Source: Verrucomicrobiales bacterium
Lineage (GTDB): Bacteria; Verrucomicrobiota; Verrucomicrobiia; Limisphaerales; UBA9464
Assembly: GCA_016793645.1 (NCBI GenBank)
Contig: JAEUHD010000181.1
Location: 1-53,736, forward strand
Reading direction: 5' to 3'
Length of the DNA: 53,736 nt
Both the position numbers and the translations under genes were made by a program. Under the pieces are notes generated by a model. It saw only the letters and a list, made by a program, of their open reading frames with translations, was not told the origin of the DNA and searched no databases. Of this stretch, positions 8,804 to 17,300 are shown one piece after another; position 1 is the stretch's first letter; each line of letters begins with the position of its first letter.

Positions 8804-8999
8804 GCCACCCCGGGTTCACACCAGGATTCGCGCATGGGATGCCCTTGAAGCGGCGGAAGGCCGTGTCTTCGACTGCATCGTGAGGGGCACGTTGCTCCTT
8901 GCAGCGGCGGGGAGCCTCGCCTGGCTTGCCTACGCCACACTCCGATTCTTCCTCGCCTGGCAGGGACTCGCCGCGGGACTGCGACTCGCCCTGACGTGA
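8703..8999 (+). CDS. Possible small membrane protein, unrecognised
   Basis: A short frame of up to 98 residues. Its second half looks protein-like: a charged 'RIRAWDALEAAEGRVFD' segment followed by one strong hydrophobic helix (GTLLLAAAGSLAWLAYATL) and a short C-terminal tail. Third codon positions in that half are mostly G or C, like the neighbouring genes. The first half is rich in Pro, Ser and Arg and overlaps the minus-strand permease-like remnant, so the true start may lie further downstream, although no ATG is available there. I do not recognise a family. Treat it as a tentative single-pass membrane protein. Confidence 0.3.
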   Translation: MSAALASPRISRSHREAKPIRVHIPIPSPTSAGTPPRVHTRIRAWDALEAAEGRVFDCIVRGTLLLAAAGSLAWLAYATLRFFLAWQGLAAGLRLALT

Positions 9000-9050
9000 C
9001 GGCGTCCCGGCCCCCGGCCCGCCTCCGAGCGTTTGCGGGGTTGAAGGGCC

Positions 9051-9698
9051 CTATCCCCGGTTTTCCCGCCGGGCCTTGAGGAATTCGACCGCCATCGGGA
9101 TGCAGCTCACCACGATGATCCCGATCACCACCAACTCGAAGTGCTTCTTCACCGGCTCGAAGTTCCCGAAAAACCATCCGGCGGGGAGGATCAATCCCAC
9201 CCATAACGTGGTGGCGAAAACGCTGGCGGCGAGGAATCGCGGGAAATCCATGGCGCCCATGCCGGCCACGAACGGGGTGAACGTTCGAACGATGGGCACG
9301 AACCGCGCGAGCACGATCGTCTTCCGGCCGTACTTCTCGAAGAAGGCGTGGGTCCGGTCCAGGTGCTTCTGCTGGATCAACCGCGGAAACCTCCGGACGA
9401 GTTCGCGTCCCGCCAGGCGGCCGACCCAATAGTTCACGTTGTCACCGGCAAACGCCGCGGCAAACAGCACGGCCGCCACCACCCAGATGTTGATCGGGCT
9501 TCCGTCCCGCGCCGCCACCGCCCCCACGGCAAAGAGCAGCGAGTCCCCCGGCAGGAATGGCGTGATCACCAGTCCGGTCTCGCAAAAGACGATCACGAAG
9601 AGGAGCATGTAGATCCCCGAGCGGTACTCGGCAGCCAGGCCGTCGAGCCGGTCGCTCAGGTGCAATACGAAATCGAGGGCCTGTCGGATCAGATCCAT
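9051..9698 (-). CDS. DedA family integral membrane protein
   Basis: A 215-residue DedA/SNARE-associated family protein of the inner membrane. These proteins are linked to lipid flipping and envelope homeostasis. The order of features fits: an N-terminal helix (GIYMLLFVIVFCETGLV), the re-entrant motif 'TPFLPGDSLLFAVGA', then 'AGDNVNYWVGRLAGRE', the 'FFEKYGRKTIVLARFVP' segment and 'RTFTPFVAGMGAMDF'. Two C-terminal helices follow. The conserved acidic and arginine residues of the family (E in FCETG, D in PGDS, R in ARFVP and VRTF) are present. ATG 9698 starts exactly where family members start. It is divergent from the alcohol dehydrogenase gene, with only ~65 bp between them. Confidence 0.94.
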   Translation of the reverse strand: MDLIRQALDFVLHLSDRLDGLAAEYRSGIYMLLFVIVFCETGLVITPFLPGDSLLFAVGAVAARDGSPINIWVVAAVLFAAAFAGDNVNYWVGRLAGRELVRRFPRLIQQKHLDRTHAFFEKYGRKTIVLARFVPIVRTFTPFVAGMGAMDFPRFLAASVFATTLWVGLILPAGWFFGNFEPVKKHFELVVIGIIVVSCIPMAVEFLKARRENRG

Positions 9699-9763
9699 GT
9701 CGGCCGGTGACCGTGCGGGAACTTCGCCTTGCCGGGCAAGCGGGTTGTCGGATTACTGGGGAC

Positions 9764-10798
9764 ATGAACGCGGCCATTCTGCATGGGCGGCAGCACCTCC
9801 GGGTGGAGGCGGTACCCGAGCGTCCCCTGGAACCCGGGGAAGTTCGCGTTCGCATTGAGGCCGCCCTCACCTGCGGCACCGATCTGAAGGTTTGGAAGCG
9901 CGGCTACCATGCCCGGATGCTCCGGACGCCGTGCGCCTTCGGACACGAATTCGCCGGACACGTCGCCGAGGTGCATCCGGACGTCCGGGGCTGGAAGCCC
10001 GGGGACCGGGTGGTTGCGGCCAACTCCGCCCCGTGCGGGGAGTGTGGCGCGTGCCAGCGTGGCCAGGAGAACCTCTGTGACGACCTCACCTTCCTCAACG
10101 GTGCCTACGCGGAGTCCATCGTGGTTCCCGCACGAATCGTGGAACGGAATCTCCTCCGACTCGAACCCGGCACGGGCTTTCGCGATGCCGCGCTCACCGA
10201 ACCGCTGGCCTGTGTGGTGCACGGTCTCCACGAACTCCGGGTGCAATCCGGGGAGCACCTGCTGATCCTGGGGGCCGGTCCGATCGGCCTGATGGCCGCC
10301 GCGCTTGCCCGGAATCTTGGGGCGAACGTCACCATCGCCGGACGCGGCGCGCGCCGCCTCGCGGTGGCCCGGTCCCTCGGGATTCAATCCATCGTCGATG
10401 TTTCCGGGCAGGATGACGTGGAATGGGCGATCAAGTCCCAGGGGGACATTTCCAGCTTCGACGCCGTCTTTGAGGCTGTCGGCACCCCCACCACCTGGGC
10501 CGCGTGCGTCCGCCTCGTGCGCAAGGGGGGACGGGTGAACTGGTTTGGCGGGTGTCCCGGGGACACCTCGGTGACGCTGGACACCGGGCTCATCCACTAC
10601 TCCTCGCTCACGCTCCTCGCCAGTTTCCACCACACGCCGCGCAGCATCCGGCGCGCCCTCCAGCACATTGAGGAAGGCGTCATCCGGGCGGAGGATTTCG
10701 TGACGGACGAAGTACCGCTCAGCCGGCTTCCCGAGACCTTCGTGGCCATGGCCGGGGGAAATGCACCGGTCAAAACATCGGTGGACGTCCGCCGCTGA
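9764..10798 (+). CDS. Zinc-dependent alcohol dehydrogenase (MDR superfamily)
   Basis: A 344-residue medium-chain dehydrogenase/reductase. The catalytic zinc ligands are visible: Cys37 in 'TCGTD', His61-Glu62 in 'FGHEFAG', and Glu146 in 'LTEPLACVVHG'. The structural zinc site is complete, with Cys91, 94, 97 and 105. The Rossmann motif GAGPIG at 170-175 binds NAD(P). The pattern resembles sorbitol or threonine dehydrogenase-type members. I start at ATG 9764, which gives the standard 'MNAAILHG' N terminus; an upstream in-frame start at 9707 adds a non-homologous segment. The 3' end overlaps the convergent DUF4252-like gene by 29 bp. The substrate, probably a polyol or sugar alcohol, is inferred only from family resemblance. 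Confidence 0.92.
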   Translation: MNAAILHGRQHLRVEAVPERPLEPGEVRVRIEAALTCGTDLKVWKRGYHARMLRTPCAFGHEFAGHVAEVHPDVRGWKPGDRVVAANSAPCGECGACQRGQENLCDDLTFLNGAYAESIVVPARIVERNLLRLEPGTGFRDAALTEPLACVVHGLHELRVQSGEHLLILGAGPIGLMAAALARNLGANVTIAGRGARRLAVARSLGIQSIVDVSGQDDVEWAIKSQGDISSFDAVFEAVGTPTTWAACVRLVRKGGRVNWFGGCPGDTSVTLDTGLIHYSSLTLLASFHHTPRSIRRALQHIEEGVIRAEDFVTDEVPLSRLPETFVAMAGGNAPVKTSVDVRR

Positions 10799-11390
10799 GG
10801 GCACGCCCTCCGGCAATCCGCCAACGTTCCTCCCCCAGCAAGTGCTGCAGACCGGCGACCTGGCACACGGCCCCGGCGATGACCGTGTGTTCCTGCTGGC
10901 GAACCAGGACACAAAGTCTCAAGTGCTCCGCCTCAGCCGCCAATTCCCGGACATAGACGCCGACCACGGCCCCGGGCCCCGTTACTCCGACGATCCGGTT
11001 CCATCCCCGCGCCTGCATCACGGAATCCCCGGCGGACAAGACATCACCAACACCCGGACTCCGCTGCTCCGCGTTTGGATAAATGCCGCACTCGAGTCCG
11101 CTCAGGGGGCCCAGGAGCGCCTGGGCATCCGGATCCGCACCAAGGCAACCCAGCCCGGCGCGCAATCCACCCAGCGCCAGGGTCCCCAGGCGCAATTCAA
11201 GGCCCCCACCCGGATGAACGGCATCCCGGAGCGCCGCGGCATCGCCCCGGAGACTGAAGGAGGAGACGACCCGATGGAGGGCCAGCGAGGGAAGCCCGAT
11301 GCAGAGGGCGACCACGATCCAAATCAGGCTCGGAGGGCGCCCCTCCGCCGCCCCCGAGGCAGCGTCGTTACTCTGAAGCGGCGGTGTCAT
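10770..11390 (-). CDS. Membrane-anchored DUF4252-like protein
   Basis: This 206-residue protein has a single N-terminal hydrophobic helix (SLIWIVVALCIGLPSLAL) and then an extracytoplasmic domain. That domain aligns by eye with the preceding DUF4252 protein. Both have a 'LGTL/LGTF' opening, a 'GLECGIYPN' or 'AVRVNVVGV' strand, an 'ARGWNRIVGV' or 'TSGWERVVNV' motif, and a 'VAGLQHLLGE' or 'PEKLAALGEHFGI' end. It therefore looks like a diverged paralogue anchored in the membrane instead of being secreted. It lies 22 bp downstream of that gene on the same strand, so the two are probably co-transcribed. Its 3' end overlaps the convergent alcohol dehydrogenase by 29 bp. Function unknown. Confidence 0.68.
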   Translation of the reverse strand: MTPPLQSNDAASGAAEGRPPSLIWIVVALCIGLPSLALHRVVSSFSLRGDAAALRDAVHPGGGLELRLGTLALGGLRAGLGCLGADPDAQALLGPLSGLECGIYPNAEQRSPGVGDVLSAGDSVMQARGWNRIVGVTGPGAVVGVYVRELAAEAEHLRLCVLVRQQEHTVIAGAVCQVAGLQHLLGEERWRIAGGRALSGGRPPMF

Positions 11391-11412
11391 GATTCACCCG
11401 GGCCCGAGGCGA

Positions 11413-11979
11413 CTATTTCTTCCCCTTCTCCGTGGCCTGCCCGACCTTCTTCAGGGGATCGATCCCGAAATGCTCCCCCAGCGCCGCGAGCTTTTCCGGT
11501 TGGATGTCGCCCACCACGTTCACGAAGACCGCCTCACCCTTGCCGTCCATCACCGTGACGACGACTCCGGCAATGGAATCCGGCCCCTTCGTCTTGATGA
11601 ACACGCCGACGTCCTGGGCATCCTGCTGGACGTTGACCACCCGCTCCCACCCGCTGGTGGCCAGGCCCGAGCGCAGCGAGCGGATGCGGTCCGACAGTTC
11701 CGCGCGATTCCCGTCAGTGACGCCCACCACATTGACGCGGACCGCCTCGATGCCGCGAAGAACCTCCGCCACCTCGGGTTCCTCCTTGGCGGCGATCTTC
11801 GCGGCCATGGTCAGAAGGCTGCCCTTCAAATCCACCTCGACAAACTGACCTCCCCCGGCTGGAGCGGTGAAGGTCCCCAGGTCCACATAACCGGGGGACG
11901 CGGAATCCCCGAGGAGCGGCGACGAGATCAAGGCCGCGGAAAGGATGGGAAGGGCAAACAAGGAGAGGATGGGCTTCAT
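11413..11979 (-). CDS. DUF4252 domain-containing exported protein
   Basis: A 188-residue protein with a clear Sec signal peptide (MKPILSLFALPILSAALISS) and a DUF4252 domain behind it. DUF4252 proteins are small periplasmic or surface proteins, often encoded near ECF sigma factors; none is visible here. Landmarks are 'GYVDLGTFTAP', 'VEVDLKGSLL', 'AVRVNVVGVTDGN', 'GWERVVNVQQDAQDVGVFIK' and 'VVVTVMDGKGEAVFVNVVGD'. The frame is open upstream to 12141, but ATG 11979 is chosen because the signal peptide starts there. It leads a two-gene unit with the membrane-anchored paralogue downstream and is divergent from the LPMO gene. Function unknown. Confidence 0.82.
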   Translation of the reverse strand: MKPILSLFALPILSAALISSPLLGDSASPGYVDLGTFTAPAGGGQFVEVDLKGSLLTMAAKIAAKEEPEVAEVLRGIEAVRVNVVGVTDGNRAELSDRIRSLRSGLATSGWERVVNVQQDAQDVGVFIKTKGPDSIAGVVVTVMDGKGEAVFVNVVGDIQPEKLAALGEHFGIDPLKKVGQATEKGKK

Positions 11980-12174
11980 GATGGAGGTAATAATGGAGTT
12001 GATGTGCTGCGGACCGTGGGGCCCGCCTCCTGAGCACACGGACGGTTCCCTTCGGGTTTCAAAATTCTTGGGTCGCCCGTCTTCATGTCCCCGTGGGGAA
12101 CGCGCCCCATCCCTGGGGACAGCCCCGCATTCCGGGGCCAAACCCGGGCCCCGTGGAGCCCGGATGGGGATCCA

Positions 12175-12192
12175 GACCCGGACGTCCGGGTC
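12175..12192. promoter_or_regulatory. 18-bp perfect palindrome in the DUF4252/LPMO intergenic region
   Basis: GACCCGGACGTCCGGGTC is perfectly self-complementary. It lies in the ~400-bp divergent region (11980-12376) between the DUF4252 gene and the LPMO gene. Such a dyad without a loop fits a dimeric regulator site better than a terminator, but this is inference. Other GC-rich partial dyads (CCCCG/CGGGG type) lie at 12123-12155. The remainder of 11980-12376 holds no gene that I can support. Confidence 0.4.
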
Positions 12193-12258
12193 CTATTCCC
12201 CAACCCGGAAAGCTGGAGGCGAAGCACACCATTTCCGAGAGAATTCATATCGAATCTC

Positions 12259-12280
12259 ATATGTCCTATTGACATATAAA
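12259..12280. promoter_or_regulatory. AT-rich inverted repeat with promoter-like elements upstream of the LPMO gene
   Basis: ATATGTC (12259-12265) and GACATAT (12271-12277) form a perfect 7-bp inverted repeat with a 5-nt loop. The same spot contains TTGACA (12269-12274) and TATAAA (12275-12280), in an island far more AT-rich than its surroundings, about 100 bp before the LPMO start. The two hexamers are adjacent, not 17 bp apart, so I cannot assign a standard sigma-70 promoter. An operator near the LPMO promoter is the simplest reading. Confidence 0.4.
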
Positions 12281-12376
12281 TAGGCACTCGGGAAGGTTGC
12301 ACCATCATCCCTGCACGTTGCCTCGCCTATGACCCGGGGGCCTCCAGGGCAACCTGCTGCAGGTGGATTTTAAATC

Positions 12377-14161
12377 ATGAAAGCCCCCGCAGTTCTTCTC
12401 ATCGCGCTCACACTGGCCTCCGCGCCCCGAACCCTCCACGCCCATGGCTCCATGGAGCGCCCGGTGAGCCGGGTTTACCAGATCTTCCAGGAGGATCCCC
12501 AGAGCCCGGATCACGCCTCAAGCCGCGCCGCGATCGCCGTGGCCGGGACCCAGGCATTCTACGACTGGCATGAGGTGAACCGGCTCGTGCCGGACTACAA
12601 CTATCAACGACTGATTCCGGACGGTCAGCTCGCCAGCGCGGGTCGGGCCAAGTACGCCGGCCTCGACCTCCTCCGGAACGACTGGCCGGCAACCCCGGTC
12701 AACCGAGGGCCGTACCACATGATCTTCAATGCGCACATCCCGCACGACCCAAGCTTTTTCCAGGCCTTCATCTCCCGTGCGGGATGGAATCCGCTGCAAC
12801 CACTGCGCTGGTCGGATCTTGAACCGCTGCCCGGCGCGGAATTCTTCCGCCGGCAGGGCAATCTCTACACCTTCGACACCGAACTGCCCGCACGCACCGG
12901 GAGACACGTCATCTACGTGATCTGGCAGCGGATTGATCCGGCCGGCGAAGCGTTCTTCTCCATCAGCGACGTCGATTTCGGCAACGGATCGGGATACGGC
13001 AACCCCTACGCCGGCCCCACCGTGACGCCTCCCCTCGACCACTCGGGACACACCAACGTCACGCCCTGGTTTCGGGTGCAGAGTGATTGGGGCACCGGAT
13101 TCAACGGGGAAATCACGGTCACCAACAACACACCCTACCTGTGGAACGGATGGAACATGTCCTTCAGCCTGAATGGACAGATCCAGAACATCTGGAGTTC
13201 GCATCTCGTCTCCCAGAATGGGAGCCGTTACTCCGTCACCAACGACACGTGGAACAAGGCGGTCCTCCCCGGACAGAAACTCGTCTTCGGATTCTCCGCC
13301 ACTCCGTCCTATGCGCAGGTGGGTGCCCCCTATTCGTTCCTCTTCAACGGCGTCGCCGCCCTCCCGGGCACCGGCACTGGAGGCACTGGAGGCACTGGAG
13401 GCACTGGAGGCACTGGAGGCACTGGAGGAACGGGCGGGACCGGAGGCACCGGCACGGGCGGCGGAACGGGGACCACGAACCCACCTCCCCCGTTGAGCAC
13501 GAACAGCGTCACCATCGGCTCCACGACCCTGACCTATGTGGAGGACAGTCGCTGGGGCACGGGGTTCAACGGGACCGTGCGGATCACCAATCGGGGGACC
13601 ACCGCCATCCAAGGATGGACCGTGGGCTTTGATCTGAATGGAACGATCGCCAACCAGTGGAACGCGGTCCGAAAGGGCGTGACCGGCAGTACCTACAACT
13701 TTGGAAACGAGACTTGGAACGGAACCATCGCCCCGGGCGCCACCGTCAGTTTTGGCTTCCAGGCGACCGGAGGCGCCACCACCAAACCGACCAACTTCCG
13801 CTTTAACGGCGTCCTATCGGGAGGCGCCGGAACGGGCGGTGGTACCCCACCCCCCTCCGGCACCACGCAGGGTTCATTGACCTTGAAGGTGACCAGCAAC
13901 TGGGGGAGCGGCTTTACCGGGGCGGCGACCGTCCGGAACGCCACAGGACCCGCCCTCAACGGCTGGACCCTGACGTTCGACTTCCCCCACCAAATCACCT
14001 CGATCTGGGACGCCGTCCTCGTGTCCCGCGTCGGGAACCGGTACACCCTCCGGAATGCCGCCTGGAACGGTTCGCTGGCCCCGGGGGCGAGCGTGACATT
14101 CGGGTTCAACGCCACCCCGGGAGGCACCGTCACCCCACCCTCCAACGTCACCCTGAAGTAG
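12377..14161 (+). CDS. AA10 lytic polysaccharide monooxygenase with three CBM2 modules
   Basis: A secreted 594-residue copper enzyme that oxidatively cleaves chitin or cellulose. A signal peptide ends at Ala22, so His23 becomes the N-terminal residue of the mature protein (HGSMERPVSR), as the copper 'histidine brace' requires; the second brace histidine is probably His120 in 'MIFNAHIPHDP'. 'HVIYVIWQR' and 'FFSISDVDF' are further AA10 landmarks. Three CBM2-type domains follow at about 226-330, 376-480 and 498-594, each with a 'SDWGTGFNG'-like start, an 'NGW' segment and a late 'FGF' strand. They are joined by Gly-Thr-rich and Pro-rich linkers. Expression is probably single-gene: a strong terminator follows. 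Cellulose is the likelier substrate given CBM2, but chitin cannot be excluded. Confidence 0.93.
   Translation: MKAPAVLLIALTLASAPRTLHAHGSMERPVSRVYQIFQEDPQSPDHASSRAAIAVAGTQAFYDWHEVNRLVPDYNYQRLIPDGQLASAGRAKYAGLDLLRNDWPATPVNRGPYHMIFNAHIPHDPSFFQAFISRAGWNPLQPLRWSDLEPLPGAEFFRRQGNLYTFDTELPARTGRHVIYVIWQRIDPAGEAFFSISDVDFGNGSGYGNPYAGPTVTPPLDHSGHTNVTPWFRVQSDWGTGFNGEITVTNNTPYLWNGWNMSFSLNGQIQNIWSSHLVSQNGSRYSVTNDTWNKAVLPGQKLVFGFSATPSYAQVGAPYSFLFNGVAALPGTGTGGTGGTGGTGGTGGTGGTGGTGGTGTGGGTGTTNPPPPLSTNSVTIGSTTLTYVEDSRWGTGFNGTVRITNRGTTAIQGWTVGFDLNGTIANQWNAVRKGVTGSTYNFGNETWNGTIAPGATVSFGFQATGGATTKPTNFRFNGVLSGGAGTGGGTPPPSGTTQGSLTLKVTSNWGSGFTGAATVRNATGPALNGWTLTFDFPHQITSIWDAVLVSRVGNRYTLRNAAWNGSLAPGASVTFGFNATPGGTVTPPSNVTLK
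13373..13426 (+). repeat. Six perfect 9-bp repeats encoding the Gly-Thr-Gly linker
   Basis: GGCACTGGA is repeated six times without a mismatch inside the LPMO gene and then decays into related GGAACGGGC/GGGACCGGA units. Each unit encodes Gly-Thr-Gly, so gain or loss of units would change linker length without a frameshift. Confidence 0.9.
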
Positions 14162-14182
14162 CCCCCCCCAAGTCGGCCTGAC

Positions 14183-14220
14183 GGGCCGCCAGTCCACCAG
14201 GACTGGCGGCCCCTCTTTTT
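14183..14220 (+). terminator. Intrinsic terminator after the LPMO gene
   Basis: A perfect 13-bp stem (GGGCCGCCAGTCC at 14183-14195 with GGACTGGCGGCCC at 14200-14212) with a 4-nt ACCA loop is followed by CTCTTTTT. It lies 22 bp after the LPMO stop codon. Confidence 0.93.
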
Positions 14221-14368
14221 GCCGCCAAAGGGTGCCATTTCCCCGGGTTTCCGGCATCCCGACCCCACTTACCCCTCCACCCATTGTGCCCTTGTGAACA
14301 ACTTGCCACCGTATATTGTGGTTTTCGCCTTGCCGGCACCGGACGCCAGTCCTTGAATTTGAGGCGCC

Positions 14369-17300
14369 ATGTATCTCAAGAACCTGACCGTCCTCGGCTT
14401 CAAGTCGTTCGCGGACAAAACGACGCTGAACTTCCAGCGCGGGACGACGGCGATCGTGGGGCCCAACGGATGTGGGAAATCGAATGTTTCCGACGCCATC
14501 CGGTGGGTGCTGGGAGAGCAATCCGCCAAGGCGCTGCGCGGCGGGGAAATGGCGGACGTCATTTTCAACGGTACGGACAACCGGAAGCCGATTGGCATGG
14601 CCGAGGTCAGCCTGACGATTGGCGATGTGGATACCGCCCACCTGAAGGCGGCGGGTGTCGCGGTCGAGTTCAACGAGGTCACCGTGACCCGGCGGGTGTT
14701 TCGGGACGGCGGTTCCGAGTACTTCATCAACAAGGTCGGGTGCCGTCTCCGGGACATCCAGCAGTTGTTCGCGGGAACCGGGGTGGGCAAGACGAGTTAC
14801 TCGGTGATGGCCCAGGGCAACATCACCCAGATTCTTTCCAGCAAACCGGACGACCGGCGCCTGGTCTTCGAGGAGGCGGCTGGCATCACCCTGTTCAAGC
14901 AGCAGAAGCGGGAGGCCCTGCGCAAGCTGGAGAACACGGATCAGAACCTTCTCCGGGTGGAGGACCTCATCAAGGAGGTGAAGCGGCAGATCGGTTCCCT
15001 GCAACGCCAGGCAGGCAAGGCGCGACGGTACAAGGCGCTCGCCCAGGAACTTCAGCATCTCGACACGCAGCTGGCCCGCCACCAGTTCGACATCTGGACG
15101 GCGGAGATCGCCGAGCGGACGGCCGCGACCGCACAACTGACGGCGGACATGGAGGCCGCCCAGGAACGGGTGTTGCGGGTTGAGGATGAGATTCTGCAAT
15201 TGCGGTCGGCGCTCAGCGACCTCGACCACCAGATCTCCGCGGAGCAACAGCGTGGACTGGAGTTGAAGGCCCAATCGGAACGCCACGAAAGCCGGATCCA
15301 TTTCCACGAGGAACGCATCCGCGAGCTGGAGTCACAAAACGAGCGGGCGCTGCACGATGTCGCCCAGGCGGACGAACGGCGGCAGATCGCCGAGCAGGAA
15401 CTGGCCTCGGTCCACCAGCGATTCGCGGAGTCCCAGACGCGGGTGGCCGAGTTGCGGACCGCGTTGCAGGAGAAGCAGGCGGCGCTCACAACCGTGGAGC
15501 GGGAGTTGTCGCAACACCAGGAGACGCTGAGGCAGGCACAGTCCCAGGCATTTTCCTCAGCGCAGCAGCTCAGCAGGGCTCGCAATGAGATCAATCAACT
15601 GGACCTCCAAAAACAGGGCAACGTCGTCCGATTGGAGAAGCTCCACTCGGAACAAGCGTCCCTCTCCGAGGAGAACCGCCGATTGGAGGTTCATCTGGGA
15701 GACTTCCGCAACCAGGTGGAGACGGGACGCCTTCAAGCCCAGACGACGCGGGGCACCGTCGAGGAACGCCAGCAACGGTTGCGGGCGTTGCAGCCGGAGA
15801 TTCAGCAGGCGCAGGCCACCCTGGATTCCGTCCTCCGCCAGCAGGCGGAGACGCGCAGCCGCCTCCACCTGCTGGAACAACTGGACACCCAGCACGAAGG
15901 GTTCGGCGAGGGCACGCTCGCCGTCCTCAAGCAGGCCCGCAATGTCCTCGGTTCCCTGGCTGACCGCATCCGCGTCCCGGCGGCGCACGTCACCGCCGCG
16001 GAATCCGCGCTCGGTCTCCACCTTCAACTGGTCCTGACGGAACAACCGGAGAGCGCCGCCGAGATCCTGGCCGACCTCCATTCCAACCGACGGGGGAGGG
16101 CCAGCATCGCCGCACTCGCGTTCCGGGGACCGGATTCCGATCCCGGATCCGCGTCCAGCCTCCCGATCCCCGCGGGTGCGCAGCCTCTTTTCCCGTTGAT
16201 CGAGTGCGACGACGCCGTCCGCCCCCTCATCGCCGCCCTGCTCGGACGCACCCTGGTCGTCCCGGACCTGGCCGCCGCCACCGCGGCGTATCGGGAGGGT
16301 GCGGGCCAGTTCGATCTCGTCACGACGTCGGGCGATCTTCTGACCCGGCATGGCGTCTTTACCGGGGGTTCGGCCGCCGGTTCCGGAAAGGCTCCGGCGA
16401 GCATTCTGGGACGAAAGAACCAGATTGCGGAACTCCAGTCATCCCTGGCCCAACTCTCCGAGCAGGTCGCCGAGGCAAGCCGCGCCAAGGGGGCCCTGCA
16501 GTCCGAACAAACCGCCCTCCAGGCCAGCATCGAGGAAGCCCGCACCGAACTGCGCGCAGCCGAGGTGGCCATCGCCTCACGGGAAGGCGAGTTCCGGGCG
16601 TTGGAGAATTCCCGGAAATCGCTCGGCCAAAAACTCCAGACGGTCGCCTATGAGCTCCAGACCCTCACGGCGCATGAGGCCGAAGGCGTGGAACGACGCC
16701 AGAAGCTCGCGGAACAGGTCACCCAACTGGAGTCCGCAGAACAGGAAGCCGCGACCCGGGTCACTTCACTGGGACAGGACCTTGAATCCCTTCGGCAACG
16801 GCGGGACGCCGCCAATGCCGCGGTCGGCGACGCGCGCATCGCCCTGGCCACGGAGGAGCAGGTGCTGGGCGGGTTCGGCCGGCAACGCCCCCCGCTCGAA
16901 GCCCGCATTCGCGAACTCACCGCCCTGGGCGAACGGCTCCGACAGGAACTCGGCGCCTTCTCCGGTCGCCGCACCCAGTTTCAAACGGAAATCGACCAGT
17001 CCCGGCGCGACATCCTCCGCCTCACGGATGAGCGTTCCGCACTGTCCGACCAGATCGCCGCATTGTCCGAGCGCCGGACCGCCCAGGAGACCGAGGTGAC
17101 CGGACGGGAGGAGTCGCTGCGAAACGACCGCAGCCAGCTCATGCTGGCCCAAACCCGCCGCGGACAATTGGAGGTCGAACTCGCCCAGAAGACCATGTCC
17201 GTCCAAAACCTGCGCGAACGAATCCAGTCCCGGTACCAGATCAGCCTCGATGAAATCCGGGGCGAGGCCATCCGGATCACCCTCGCGGACGAGGGGCCGG

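Noticed and set aside
8514..8819. Upstream extension of the glycosyltransferase frame
   Set aside because: The extra ~100 residues have no family similarity and overlap other candidate frames; the GT-B fold begins right after ATG 8513.
13330..13524. Minus-strand frame rich in Pro-Val repeats inside the LPMO gene
   Set aside because: It is the antisense reading of the 9-bp linker repeat within a well-supported plus-strand gene.
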